From: Sympetrum striolatum
Taxonomy: Eukaryota > Arthropoda > Insecta > Odonata > Libellulidae
DNA: 64,000 nt
Assembly: GCA_947579665.1 (NCBI GenBank)
Contig: OX388344.1
Coordinates: 12,208,346-12,272,345, forward strand
Reading direction: 5' to 3'
Shown: piece by piece, positions 12,606-23,361 of the stretch
Layout: every line of letters begins with the position of its first letter
Numbering within the stretch: position 1 is the first letter of the stretch
The notes under the pieces: generated by a model
Told to the model about the DNA's origin: nothing
Databases searched by the model: none
Seen by the model: only the letters and a program-made list of their open reading frames with translations
Position numbers and translations under genes: made by a program

Positions 12606-12790
12606 CTGTTTAATAGAACAAATTATTTCATTAGTAAAACCAAATCAATCCATACAAAAGCCAAGTACTGAAATACACACAAATCGCTTTCATAAAATCA
12701 AAATTCTCACAAAGAATTTATTAATATGTAATTATTAATACTAATTTTTAAATCAAAAAACTAGTTTAATTGAAGATTATATAATTTTAA

Positions 12791-13343
12791 CCCTCGAGCA
12801 CTCGTGCTGGCGCACTGAGTGTACCAGTGTATAATTTTCATTTGTAACTTTTTATCTTTCATTGTAATCATTCTGTGTCCCTCAAGTCTTCCTACAATAA
12901 TATTATCTACGTACCACCCGAGTTTCATATAAATTTATGGCAACAAAAAAACTCTTTTGAAGCTCATGTCGCGCTGGTGCACCCAGGTTTAACTGAATAT
13001 TTTACTGCAAAGAGGAGTAATTCTTTCGTGAAAATAAGACCATTTCTGTGTAATAATAAATGAATGTGAACTGTGAAGGTTTGTGCACAACTTTATACAT
13101 AAGTTATTTCCTTGAAGGTTTCAAGTTTTAAAGCGTGATTTATTCTGTTTATATTTAAAAATCTATTAAAAAATTAATGCGATCAATCGATTTTCAAGGC
13201 TTAAACTATTGTATTAAGGCTATAAATTATAAATTTATGGAAATCATCTGATTTGAAGAATATGTTTAAAAAATAATCACTGGCCCACGGAGTGCACTGG
13301 CGCGACTGCTTGTGTTACGCCAAGGGGTGCAACTGCTCGAGGG
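12791..13343. mobile_element. piggyBac-type MITE
   Basis: The left end is TTAA followed by CCCTCGAGCACT (12787-12802). The right end, reverse-complemented, is TTAG followed by CCCTCGAGCAGT. Termini that begin CCC next to a TTAA target are diagnostic of the piggyBac superfamily. One target copy has mutated to CTAA on the plus strand. Both ends also carry subterminal motifs rich in CTGGCGC. The interior of about 550 bp encodes no transposase. Confidence 0.75.
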
Positions 13344-14165
13344 CTAATTATAATGCACACACACACAGTAAAATAAAGATCATTCAATAAAAAGATTCTG
13401 AGAATATCAACATACTATAAATGAGAAAACTGCCAAAACTAGATATAAATTCTTATTGAAAAGATCAACCCTAGGAAGTAGGAATATAGGAGAAAATACC
13501 CTCTTCAGATAAACTACTATCTACAAATTGATAAATAATAAAAATATATTGTTTCCCCAACTATCAAAATAGATATACTACTAGAAAATTAAGGGTTTTC
13601 ATAGCTTATTATAAATATGCCTGAGACACATTGGCCGGCATTAAGATGGATTGGGTTGGTGGATGGTGTTTGGGTTTAAAATTATATTTAACTGAAGGTG
13701 TGGTAAAAATTTAAACTTCAAATGACATGAAACCCGTCCCGCTATCCCATCCCAATGGCAGCCATTACAGGCATGCGTCTAATAAACTATTTAAATCCTT
13801 AATTTTCTTCCTATTGAAACATTATAATTGACTAAAGAAGAAGAAATAAGATGAAAATATGATTCTGTCTTACTACCTGAAAAAAGCCCCACTTCATCGA
13901 CTTTTACCAAAATTAGTTACAACAAGATGTAAGGTGATAATTTTATGAATATGTTAATAATTAAGATTCAATATAGATGATACATGCTGAAACTTAACAC
14001 ATGACATAGAAAACTTTATTAAAAAATATAAAATGTCAATATGCAAGAAAAGATCTGGAAAAATTCATTAAGGGGTCAATAAAATGATATTCATACAAAT
14101 GGTGAAGCATGTTTCTCTAATAGAAACAGGAAGACCCAATTACACCCATTTCAATAATTATTACT

Positions 14166-14235
14166 ATTTACAAAGACACACAACCATTCCCTAGCTAGAA
14201 ATATCCAACTAGCGAGGACTCGAACCCAGGATATT
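14166..14235 (-). mobile_element. Degenerate tRNA-derived SINE fragment
   Basis: The segment shares ACAACCATTCCCTA and a following inverted-repeat block, then a B-box complement (ACTCGAACCC), with the better-preserved element at 57139-57260. The tRNA-like head is lost or too diverged to see. It is inserted in the PRODH intron. Confidence 0.55.
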
Positions 14236-14416
14236 GCTTAATCTTCAATTCTCTCCATTAATGGCTCTTTGTCACTCAATCATTCATTTATTATTCATTA
14301 AAAGGGACATGGATGTCCTTATCCTATATTTATCTCAGCATGAAAATATTATGATTCTTATTTAACGAGAGTATAGAATTAATTCTCTTAATGCAAATTT
14401 TCCAATAAAAACTTAC

Positions 14417-14625
14417 TCAAACTCTCGTCGCTCAGCCTCCTCCGTGCTGAGGTCCTCCTCTACCGAGTAGTCGAGGATGGGCTTCACGCCGAAAGATCGC
14501 AATCGTTCCAAAGTTGGCTTCACTTTCTCTTGGTCTTCTCCTGCCACAAAGTGGCCGTAAAAAGTTGCTTTCATCGCCATCGTGAAAAGTCGTTTTCCAA
14601 GTATTGCCTTTGCAATACGCATCAG
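14417..14625 (-). CDS. PRODH: Proline dehydrogenase, internal exon (TFYGHFVAGED)
   Basis: This is a 209-nt exon on the minus strand. The coding-strand acceptor is a strong pyrimidine tract, TTTTTCTTTCTAG. The donor is GTAAGT. It encodes LMRIAKAILGKRLF, TMAMKATFYGHFVAGED, QEKVKPTLERLRSFGVKPIL and DYSVEEDLSTEEAERREF, plus two bases of a Glu codon completed by the next exon. The blocks LGKRLF, KxTFYGHFVAGED and ILDYSVEEDL are typical of animal mitochondrial PRODH, in the part that leads into the catalytic barrel. A Met occurs as the second codon, but the acceptor and the family alignment show this is an internal exon. The preceding exon should end in phase 0 and should encode the conserved FKSKTT-type segment. 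It was not found. Confidence 0.96.
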
Positions 14626-16490
14626 CTAGAAAGAAAAACCAGATCATAAAAAATACTGATCAAACGAGTTTTACATATGTACCGTAACTGCAATTAATAA
14701 AAAGAGAAGGAAACACTTTAAAACTTTTATAGGGACCACAAAAATCAAACCAAGTCACAAACATGTAAATTGAAATTTAATAATGCCAATCTTTTAAGGA
14801 CATACTAAATTTCAGATTAATAACAGCAACAAAAACTGAACAAATAATAAATATTATCCATAATGGAAAATTGTTACGAATAGACACTACCCAATAAAGA
14901 ATAGGCAGTCGTCAACTTACAATCACGTTAAGTTCCAACTGACCAGTCATGAGTCGATTTAGGTGTAATTCAGATATTCAGAGTTATTTTGATAATTTAG
15001 ATAGAAATACTTTCTATGCACACCATCTTCTTTCAAAATGGAGACTGCTCAATTTTGAAAATATATTTTTAAATTCTTTAATTTAACATTAGGAAAAAAT
15101 AGAAGTTTTTAATAACCTTTGTGTTTTTTTATTCTTGCTGCTTTCCTTAAATTATATTTATAACCTTTTATCACCTCGAAGCATATCATTTCAATAAATA
15201 TTAAACCATTTTTTTAGTTCACCATTTTAAAATTCTTTATTTAAACATGTGCTACCCAGCTGAGCACCAATCACACCCTTTCCAGACACTCAAGTCATAA
15301 GTGGAACCATTGCAAGTCACATAAGTCGAAAACGGACTGTACTTAGGAATATATTAAAAGGCGATGGTTTGGCAGAATTTCTATGCTTAGATGACAATCA
15401 CAGGGCCTTAATCCTCAACCAAAAATAATTAAAATCGAAGTCTTATTGTAGCAAATGGTAATATGATAGTGATAAAAACTTCAATCTAATCTCTAGCTTA
15501 AGTTTCTCTTCATTTCCAGTAAAGTATTATTTCTCCCCTGAAACCAACAAGGACAGGGGCAATAGCCCCACTTCGGGATCCACCAGTGCCTAGAAGTATG
15601 CTGTTAAAGTTGAGGTTAAAGGAAGGGATAGGAAGAGACTTCATAGTCTCACCCTAAGCCCTTTATTATTATGCTTTTCTGAACTTAAACGTCAGCTTTG
15701 AATCACAATAATACTTATTCTCCAGTATCAACAATATTCTTTGTCTACACTCATATAAAACTATTTGAAAAACTAACCATATGAAAGCAAAACAGAAAAA
15801 AATTATGCCTTGATTTGATTTTTTTGATTTATAACAAAAATATTTTATTTAAAATTGCTCTGAATTCTTAATTGCAGATTCTTAAGGTAGACCTTGGAGT
15901 AGTTTTGCCAAAAATGGGATTTTTAATCAGACTGATGCCATTTCTTAGGAAATTTAGTACAAACTAAGGAATGTATGCGATGTATAGAAAATTAACCATT
16001 AAATACAAAATTCCAAGGAATAAATCTTGAATCGATGCACACAAGAGTGTTGCATATAGTGATTTAGAGAGCTACTGGGAATTACGATGAGGTATAAACT
16101 GTCAATGAGCAAAAAATAAGGCTTACATTCATGATATTTAAAACAAAAATATCGTAATTTCAGCTCCATCTAAACTCAATCAAATTTTTTTTTATTTAAA
16201 AATTAATGCTGTTTATTAAAGATTAAACTGTCGTATGAATTGTATTATAAAGTTTTTAGCTTTTAATACAAGAGATTATGCATATAAAAAATCCCATAAT
16301 CACAATCGATGCCAATCGACAGTAATCAAGAGTACTTCAAGTAATTGTGGCAAATCTGGAGTCGAACTATCAACAACATGTGAGAAAATGAACGTTTTTC
16401 GTGAAAATCCAGAGATCGACCTCTACCCGGGTATCTATTTCGTCCTAGCGAAATGCCTTCGTCTGATTTCAGATATCATTGCGTTTTCAG
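14626..16490 (-). other. Upstream PRODH intron or flank, no coding sequence recognised
   Basis: This is CpG-poor, AT-rich DNA upstream of the first visible PRODH exon. I looked on the minus strand for the expected preceding exon and did not find it. A stretch near 15250-15350 looks like a degraded repeat. CpG content rises abruptly at about 16.3-16.5 kb. Confidence 0.5.
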
Positions 16491-16499
16491 GCTAAGGAA

Positions 16500-16851
16500 A
16501 TGTACGTAATCCCGCGGTCTGCGAATTCGATTTGCATAATCTGCTCGCGCTTTCCTCTCCTTTCTCGGCTTTTGACAAAGCGCTCGTCACAGAGAAAAAC
16601 TTTCAGTTTCTGAGAATAAACGCCGAACGATGACGTCAGGCATAGAAGTGGGCGTGTGCAGACACGTATATCGCTCCGATTGGTGGATAAAAGGCAACGC
16701 CAGATCGCGCCCACAGACCCTCCCCCGCAAGGTCCCCCTTTGCCCCCCCGTTACGAGAGAACTTTCCCGCGCCTCCACAGTGCAGCGCTGCATGCTGCCC
16801 TCGAAAGCAACCGAGGTGGACTAGCGTCAGCCTACCTGGACTTACTCCAAC
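16500..16851 (+). promoter_or_regulatory. CpG-rich core promoter (CRE, CCAAT, TATA-like) and 5' UTR
   Basis: This is the most GC-rich stretch in the region. On the plus strand it has an octamer ATTTGCAT (16530-16537), a perfect palindromic CRE TGACGTCA (16631-16638), an inverted CCAAT box ATTGG (16679-16683) and a TATA-like GATAAAAGG (16686-16694). That order and spacing fit a plus-strand start near 16715-16725. A 5' UTR of about 130 nt would lead to the ATG at 16852. A minus-strand promoter for PRODH in the same island is also possible, since the CpG-depleted PRODH body begins here. Only the motifs are seen; promoter function is inferred. Confidence 0.5.
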
Positions 16852-16876
16852 ATGTCTGGAATGAATCGCTCGCCAA
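16852..16876 (+). CDS. Candidate first coding exon (MSGMNRSP)
   Basis: An ATG in good context (CAACATG) lies about 135 nt downstream of the predicted start site. It opens a frame MSGMNRSP that runs into a possible donor, CCAA|GTAATG. Without splicing it stops at TAG after four more codons. I do not recognise the protein. The donor is mediocre and no downstream exon was identified. Support comes only from the promoter-like sequence upstream. Confidence 0.3.
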
Positions 16877-16879
16877 GTA

Positions 16880-18131
16880 ATGCATAGAAAAAATTGCCTT
16901 TCTAGATATCGTAGTTTCAGCCCGAGAAAATATCTACCCTGATCACGAACTCAAATATCATCATCCAAGTTATACGACGGACTTCCTCGAGCGCCGAATA
17001 TAAAGATAAATGCCATTATTCTTATAACGCTCGTGATGCAAACCACTCATTCACTAGTAATACGATAGAAAGGTATCGATGGATTCATTTTAATCATTTC
17101 TATAATAGAAAATCATACTGCCAAAGGAAGGCTAACCAACCGACAGAAGACTTAAAATGACCTCCAGCGGAATGTATGAATAGCGGCTAAGATACGTACA
17201 CGCTGGACTTTTGCCAAAGAATTTCGATATTAAAAATGGTTCGCATACTTAAGTCTGATAAAGAAAATTCATCGGATATCCTACTCATTGTGAAAGAACA
17301 ATTAAACATCAGGGCATAAGTATAGAGACAATGGGGTGAAGATGGAATATTGGAAGCAGTTCGTAAACGGGGAAGGAGTTTTGCACGATTATCAAAAACG
17401 ACATCCAACTTGCTTTCTTCAGCAGCGAACAAAAAGGACATCCAACCTGCTTTCCTCAGCAAGAAGTCAAGAGAGAAAAGCGGAATCTTTTCTTGAAATG
17501 CAGTGCCATTTTTGATCACAATTATTCAAACATCAATTTCAACATTTATTTTTCTTATCATTTACGTTGCACGTTACAATATTTCCAAAAGAACACTTTT
17601 ATCTGGAAGAGAAGTCGAGGTTATATTCCGCCGAAATTGGCGTCAGACGTTGTTCAAGGACCCACCCCAACCCCACGAAGCGTCTGTCTCAGAACCCTAA
17701 CGATTTTGCGGCAGTGCCGAAAGGGGCACTGTGCTTGGGGAAGGAGAGGTCAGTGTTGCCGACCCACGCTTTCGGCTTTTCCTTTATTCGACGCACCTCC
17801 CTCTCCAATTATATTCCATCTATGGAATCTTCTATTTCCTTCAAAGTTGGTGTTATTAAAAAAACCTTTCATAAAGCTCTTTTTGAGCGTTAATGATTAT
17901 TGTTACGAGATAATTATTACTATACTATCAAAACACTATAAAGCCATGAACTTTATTATTAAATTGAATCGTTACACATCCAGTCGTATCAATCGGATAA
18001 CGATTAAAAAAATCGAATGCGTGCTTTAATAATGGAAAATAGGATTGTCTACTTTCAATGTTCTTAATAAGCAGAATATAATATTTATACTAGAATCTGC
18101 TAATTCGGCCTCGACTTTGCGGTAGTTCTCC
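16880..18131. other. No recognised feature
   Basis: This stretch is CpG-rich single-copy-looking DNA. It contains a tandem duplication of about 37 nt at 17400-17466 (two copies of GACATCCAAC followed by TGCTTTC). Reading frames here, up to 178 codons, have no recognisable domain and begin in or near the duplicated and GC-rich parts. I treat them as chance frames. Confidence 0.5.
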
Positions 18132-18315
18132 ATAATAAAACTTCAGAAAAAGAAGAACACTTATACCACAGACTTTTATTTACCAACGACCATGGTTTCG
18201 ATCTATAAGATCATCCTCAGGACAGATCTTAGGATGATCTTATAGATCGAAACCATGGTCGTTGGTGAATAAAATTCTGCAGTATAAGTGTTCTTCTTTT
18301 TCTCAAGTTTTATTA
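18132..18315. mobile_element. Hairpin (foldback) MITE, 86-bp arms
   Basis: The arms at 18132-18217 and 18230-18315 are inverted copies with only a few mismatches, around a 12-nt loop. Each arm contains ATAATAAAACTT, AAAGAAGAACACTTATA and ACCAACGACCATGGTTTCGA followed by TCTATAAGATCATCCT. There is no coding capacity. The outermost bases are ATAAT/ATTAT, so the target site is unclear (TA-type possible). Confidence 0.8.
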
Positions 18316-19197
18316 TAATATTTGTAATCGAAGAAAAGCCAACAAATAGATATCTGGTGACATTCTTCAATAAAATTTTGAGGGAGAATATTCACTCGTA
18401 TCTAAAATTAATAGTGAATCATTGCCAAAAAGTTTCCGAAGCAAAACTGAAACGATTACTGTGAATTATGTAATAATATTCATGCGTGACCTTCGTACCA
18501 AGCAAACATCCACCCTCCACCGTACTTCTCCACCGTACTTTCATACATATTTCGATAAAGACTCGTTCTCAATTACATTTAAAATGCAGTAACGAAAGGT
18601 TCGAATATTTTTGACCAACTATGGCTTTCCCAACTTAGCAATCGGATGTTTTACAGGATGCTCGATTAGGGGACGGGAATGTCGTTTCTGATATGGAATG
18701 CAATATCCGAACCCTTAGTCGAGGCATCACTTCACTGGCAAAACATGACCTTCATAGAATCCTGAATAATTCTTCATTCAAGTAGATGAGGTGTCCGCTG
18801 TAATCGATACAACACGACGGCTAAAGCAAGCCTTCTTGGGAAGCGCGGCAAATTGCAAGCGGCAACACCGGATGCAAGAGACTTCGAAAACCGGTTGCGA
18901 AGGTGGCAAGTCGTCCTGCGAATTCTCGAGTCAATTGTTTAAACTTCGGAGGAAACACGTAACCGCAGACGTAACGAGAGAACATTCCACGATATCAGTG
19001 TCCGATGAAAGATGCTGCTTGAATCGGAGCTAGTAATTGCGGTTTGAGGATTTTCTTGTGGCGGCGTATGAAATCGCAGGAATCAGAATTGCGAGAGGAA
19101 ATGAAACGATGGCTCTGACGACGTGTCTGAAGGTCCGAAAATGAGGTAATGACTGTATTCACAGATATAGTTCCGTCGGACATCGGAACCGAAATAG
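18316..19197. other. No recognised gene
   Basis: The stretch has only a short tandem duplication, CCACCGTACTT twice at about 18520-18540. The frame at 18791-19033 has no recognisable domain. Confidence 0.5.
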
Positions 19198-19298
19198 ACT
19201 GGAAATTCTTTGGTTATACAGAGGTGAAAAATAGTGACTTGGCCAGGACACGAACCCTGGTCTCCCACTTTCGGGGTAGGTAATCTAACCACTGAACT
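19198..19298 (-). mobile_element. Short tRNA-derived SINE (101 bp) with 10-bp TSD
   Basis: On the minus strand the element starts with an A-box-like AGTTCAGTGGTTAGATT and has the B-box GGGTTCGTGTCC inside a CCAGG/CCTGG T-arm-like stem. A tail of about 40 nt follows. It is flanked by the perfect direct repeat ACCGAAATAG at 19188-19197 and 19299-19308, a target duplication. The acceptor stem is absent, so this is not a functional tRNA. Confidence 0.8.
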
Positions 19299-19308
19299 AC
19301 CGAAATAG

Positions 19309-22300
19309 TTAAGAAAAAGGTGGATAATAGCTAATATGATTCACTTAAATTTTCGTCAGTATCAATGGAGGTGGAAGAAAAGCAATGTCACAGATTAGCT
19401 AAGAAGCAATTAGCAAGGAATCCGCCTAAGCTTTCGTCGCCATTTTCCCTTAAATAACGCGAAGGGATTAGTTTCGAAGAGGTTTCTTCCTGGAAGACCC
19501 TGAGCTGAGGTGCCACTTCCTTTTATTCCAAGAACTAGATTCTATTTAGCGTTTCACTGATACCGATATGTTATTCTACTCCAACTACTTCTAAACCAAA
19601 CGTCCATCGTATCCTGAACATCTCCGAAACGAAGAACGAAAATTCCAAACTTCAAACTTTATTGCTGACTTGAGGGATGAATCTAACATCTACTCGTATT
19701 TTATCGCTACTCCAAATAACTGGTTCTTATTTGGTTACTGCTTACGAAACAAAGCAGCGGAAAAATCAGCTCTGATGGGAAAAACCTAAAAAAATAGTTT
19801 TCTAAATGGGCTCAACGATCGAATATTAATCGAGAAAATAAATCAAAGAAGGGTTTTATAGTAGAGAAATTAAAAAATCTTATTGAGCTGAAAATTAATA
19901 ATTAATATAACTAACATTTTCGTTATTCTTTGCTGTATTTAGCATGCCTATTTAAAGATTTTGTTGGGGTCAAGAACAAAGATTTCAGAAAGGAGGCTTG
20001 AAAGGAAGATATGAAAATTGAATAGAGAAAACGGAAATAGGTTTAAAGATCAGAGCAACTTAGAGGGATATCATCAAGACGTTTGAGATGAAAATTAGAA
20101 AAGCGGAAATTGAGTTCGGCCGATAGGAAAACCAATTAAGAAGCTTAAGAATAGGAGAAGAGGGAGAGGAGGAAGAGGAAAATTGAGGAAATAAGTGGAT
20201 AGAGAAATAGATTTGAGAGAATAAGACGGAAGACAGGGAATGGAAAAATGGAATAATTTGAGAGCAGCGGTAAGGAAATTTGACTTAAATTTTCTTTCGA
20301 AAATCTTTTCTAACATCTCGTTCTTTAATACGAGATATTCATAATTGCCAATTATATCGCAAAATAGTGTGATCATTGTTATTATATTTTCACTCAAACG
20401 CCACCACGTCTGCTCTACGTCAGCATGCACGGAAATATTAAGTTGCTTAAATGATAAGGTACCAAATGACACTGCGGGTACACTCGAAGTCTTCATCGAA
20501 ATTAATCACTAGGGGCCTGAGCACGACTATCCCACAATTACCATTCTTTTCAATGATGATTGTAAATTCAAGAATATTCAGTTTTTTGTCTGAAACAGTG
20601 AAAATACTATCCATGACTGACTCCAATTCTCCGCAATACTTTTTGAAGCCATTTTGGCAGCACTAGTGAAATCGATGTATCTATTTCATGAAAATACTGT
20701 TAAACTACGAAGAAATGCATCTCTGAAGGCGAAGACGCGGTAGTCGGCGATAGGTGTGTATTATAATGAGGCGAGCGAAAGGAAATGGCGTGTAAATTAC
20801 GTACTTATGATATTATCACGAGGGCATTACGATACTGCGGTAACGAAGGTATTTCGCGCTACTGAGATTCCGGGGAGGGAATGAATCATCTCGCCAATGG
20901 CATTCGCCAGAGTGAAATTCCAAGCAGCGGATAAGTGTTGCGTCATTATGAACTCTGACGTGAGGGAAACGAGTGTTACACGACCGCTTCTGAAATAAGA
21001 AAATATAAATGGAAACCGAAACAAATTAAAGTAAATCACGTTGATTAAATTGTTGATTGTTAAATTGGAACGTTGATGAGAAGGGCAAAAGTGACAGAAA
21101 GTAAATAAAGATGAACAGCTTCTCTTCATAAGATATTCTCTCATGGGAATTGATCAGATAAAAAGTGAAGATGCAGCTTCAGATATTGTTTCTTTTAAGA
21201 AGAAAAAAGCAGGAACCTACAATCCTGTACTGTTCGGTTGCATAAGAAACCATTTAGCGATCTAACATTAAAATGGCGAATCACTGAAACCGTTAGAAGA
21301 ATAAATGAACTAGACTCTAAATACAAATAATGATATGGTTTTTCGTTATATTTTGATTTTGGGAGCCAATATTTATTTGATATGCACGTTTTCTTGGTGT
21401 GACGAGAAAGCGATGGAAACGGCATAAGATTCGAACTTCGAATAGGAAAACGTCACGTAAATATTTGTTGAATCAACGCATACAATAGACTGAAATTATA
21501 TTTTCATAATTTAGGGATAATATGTATTTTAATTTTCCTAAAGTTGAATATGAAATATCGACAACCATCTGGAAATAGATTCAAAATCTTCCAAAACGTT
21601 TTTCAAAGAAACGCTGCTGGTATAAATTTAGAGAATCTGGGACTCTTCGACAAAGGAAACTGAGAGGATGATTCCTTTGAATAATGCGATATCGACGGTC
21701 TAATATTTAAGCAAAGCGCTGGAAGAAATGTTGAAATAAGATAAGGCTGTGTCAGGTGAGACCACTTCGAGATTTCACCTCCATTTCGATTCCTCTACAC
21801 TAGAACGTTGCACAATTTGAAGTGTGGAAAGAATTTACGAGGAACTTGAACTTGCTCTCGATGTATTGGGAGACTTCCGCAAGTTTACAACCTAAACTGT
21901 TCATGTCTAAAAAAAAATATTTTAAATATACACTTGTATCGAAATAATTGAATAAATTTAATATTTATAGGTGATCTCGTAACAGATCTCCGGAAGAAAG
22001 AAATGTAGCGTATAATTTACCCCGAATTTCCTATAGAGCTCTCCACATTTAGTTGAAAGTACAGGGGCTTATGGAGCTTCCTTTCCCGTGTATTTCCCAG
22101 TAAGGCGCATGGCTCGGTGTTGCCAAATGCAGCAAAAGCTTAATTTATTGTTTAAAAAAATCATTCCTGTTGTAAAAATTAACGATAATTCGAATACTGC
22201 ACTTTATTTATCCATATTTTTTAAAACAGAATTTATAAAAATTATTTTCTTGTATTTCCGCGTGGAGAGACCAATTTCCGATTTTATTTTTATCACGCTG

Positions 22301-22973
22301 TTGTGAACGAGGCGTTCATACATTCGTCATAAAATTTATATAGTACATTTTTCGTGCATTACTTCCCGTAACAAGATTATTAAATTTATATTTTATCGCG
22401 TTTTAATGTTTCTATAACACGAATAAGTTCATTTGAACCGAAATTTTCGAATTATGCATTCCTAAAAGCGGTCGCCAGCTAAATCTCGTACCGTATGAAA
22501 TACCTCCATACATGCTGCGTATGAAAATTTAAGAAAAGTACAAAGATATTTTTGGTGAAGAAATGAAGACATTATCTTGATTACAGAGGGATTTATTAAT
22601 TTTTCAATTTGTCGTTTTCGCCGCGCGCCAAAGTTCCGCCGTCTAGCCCGTGAATGTGTTGCCCCCTCAGCTGTTGTAAGCGTGAGGGAAGAAAGCACAA
22701 ATCCTCGGAAAATCGGAAAGATTCCTCATTCTTTTCAATAAAAAGAAGTTCCAATAAATCTAGAAACCCTTACTGACGACGTTGTAGCCGATGACCTATA
22801 TTTTTTGATGGTTTATTAATTTTCCGACTTCCGGGATTTTCTCGAAATTTGGCGAACATTGATATCCGCTACGCAAACGCTTGCATACATTTTAATATAG
22901 GCCGTTCAAATTTTTTTAAGGACATAGTAATATTTTATTAATTCAACCACAGTCAAGTTCTCAGTCGGAAGAA
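19309..22973. other. No recognised gene
   Basis: This is CpG-rich DNA, about 45 CpG around 20.0-21.0 kb by hand count. Frames up to 133 codons (20095-20496, minus) show low-complexity hydrophobic or charged composition and no domain. A GC-rich spot at 22615-22632 has overlapping E2F-like motifs in opposite orientation (TTTTCGCC and GCGCGCCAAA). Confidence 0.5.
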
Positions 22974-23011
22974 ACATCTACATCTACATCAGGAGGACAT
23001 CGGGTCCTCCT
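22974..23011 (-). mobile_element. Candidate LINE 3' end (hairpin plus GATGTA tail)
   Basis: On the minus strand a perfect 8-bp hairpin (AGGAGGAC/GTCCTCCT) is followed directly by (GATGTA)n-type repeats. A hairpin followed by a short hexamer tail is also seen at the 3' end of the LINE at 49384-49918. This suggests a 5'-truncated relative. No reverse-transcriptase frame was identified next to it. Confidence 0.35.
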
Positions 23012-23361
23012 AATGAAAGTCTTCACAAAATAAAGAGCACAGAAAAACAACATACAACTTTCTATTTGAAACTGAGGTATAATTCCTGCTACTGAAGGAA
23101 TGGCACGCTTATCCCTTATTAAAATTAACAACACCGATGCACACAGGGTACATAAAACCACTGTGGCTGGTCAAGTCATAAAACATCTGGGAAACGGTTG
23201 AAACTCTTCAATGTTGATGCTCGGAATATAAGGGATGACGATTTGTACTTAGTTTTCCATTGGATTTCCAAGAGTATAGAAGCCGTGTGTAGTTAGTAGA
23301 AGAAGTCGAGCAGTGCTGTAGAGTTTTTCTCCAAGTGAGTTTCTAACTTCGTGCGATCACC

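Larger units (their letters stand above)
12606..14416 (-). other. PRODH: PRODH intron, 1.8 kb
   Basis: This intron lies between the exon at 14417-14625 and the 38-nt exon. It is partly filled by a piggyBac-type MITE (12791-13343) and a SINE fragment (about 14166-14235). No other feature was recognised. Confidence 0.75.

Noticed and set aside
14880..14960. Possible PRODH exon ending at GTAAGT on the minus strand
   Set aside because: The donor word is present, but the sequence upstream of it encodes nothing like PRODH and has no suitable acceptor.
16587..16793. Minus-strand frame MQRCTVEARESSL in the CpG island as PRODH exon 1
   Set aside because: It lacks the expected PRODH N-terminal blocks, and no donor was found that gives the phase 0 junction needed by the exon at 14625.
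17493..18029. 178-codon plus-strand frame, the longest in the window
   Set aside because: Its composition changes along the frame, it overlaps two other long frames and begins just downstream of a tandem duplication. No domain is recognisable.
20095..20496. 133-codon minus-strand frame with hydrophobic C-terminal part
   Set aside because: The hydrophobic stretch comes from purine-rich low-complexity DNA read in antisense. No family is recognised.
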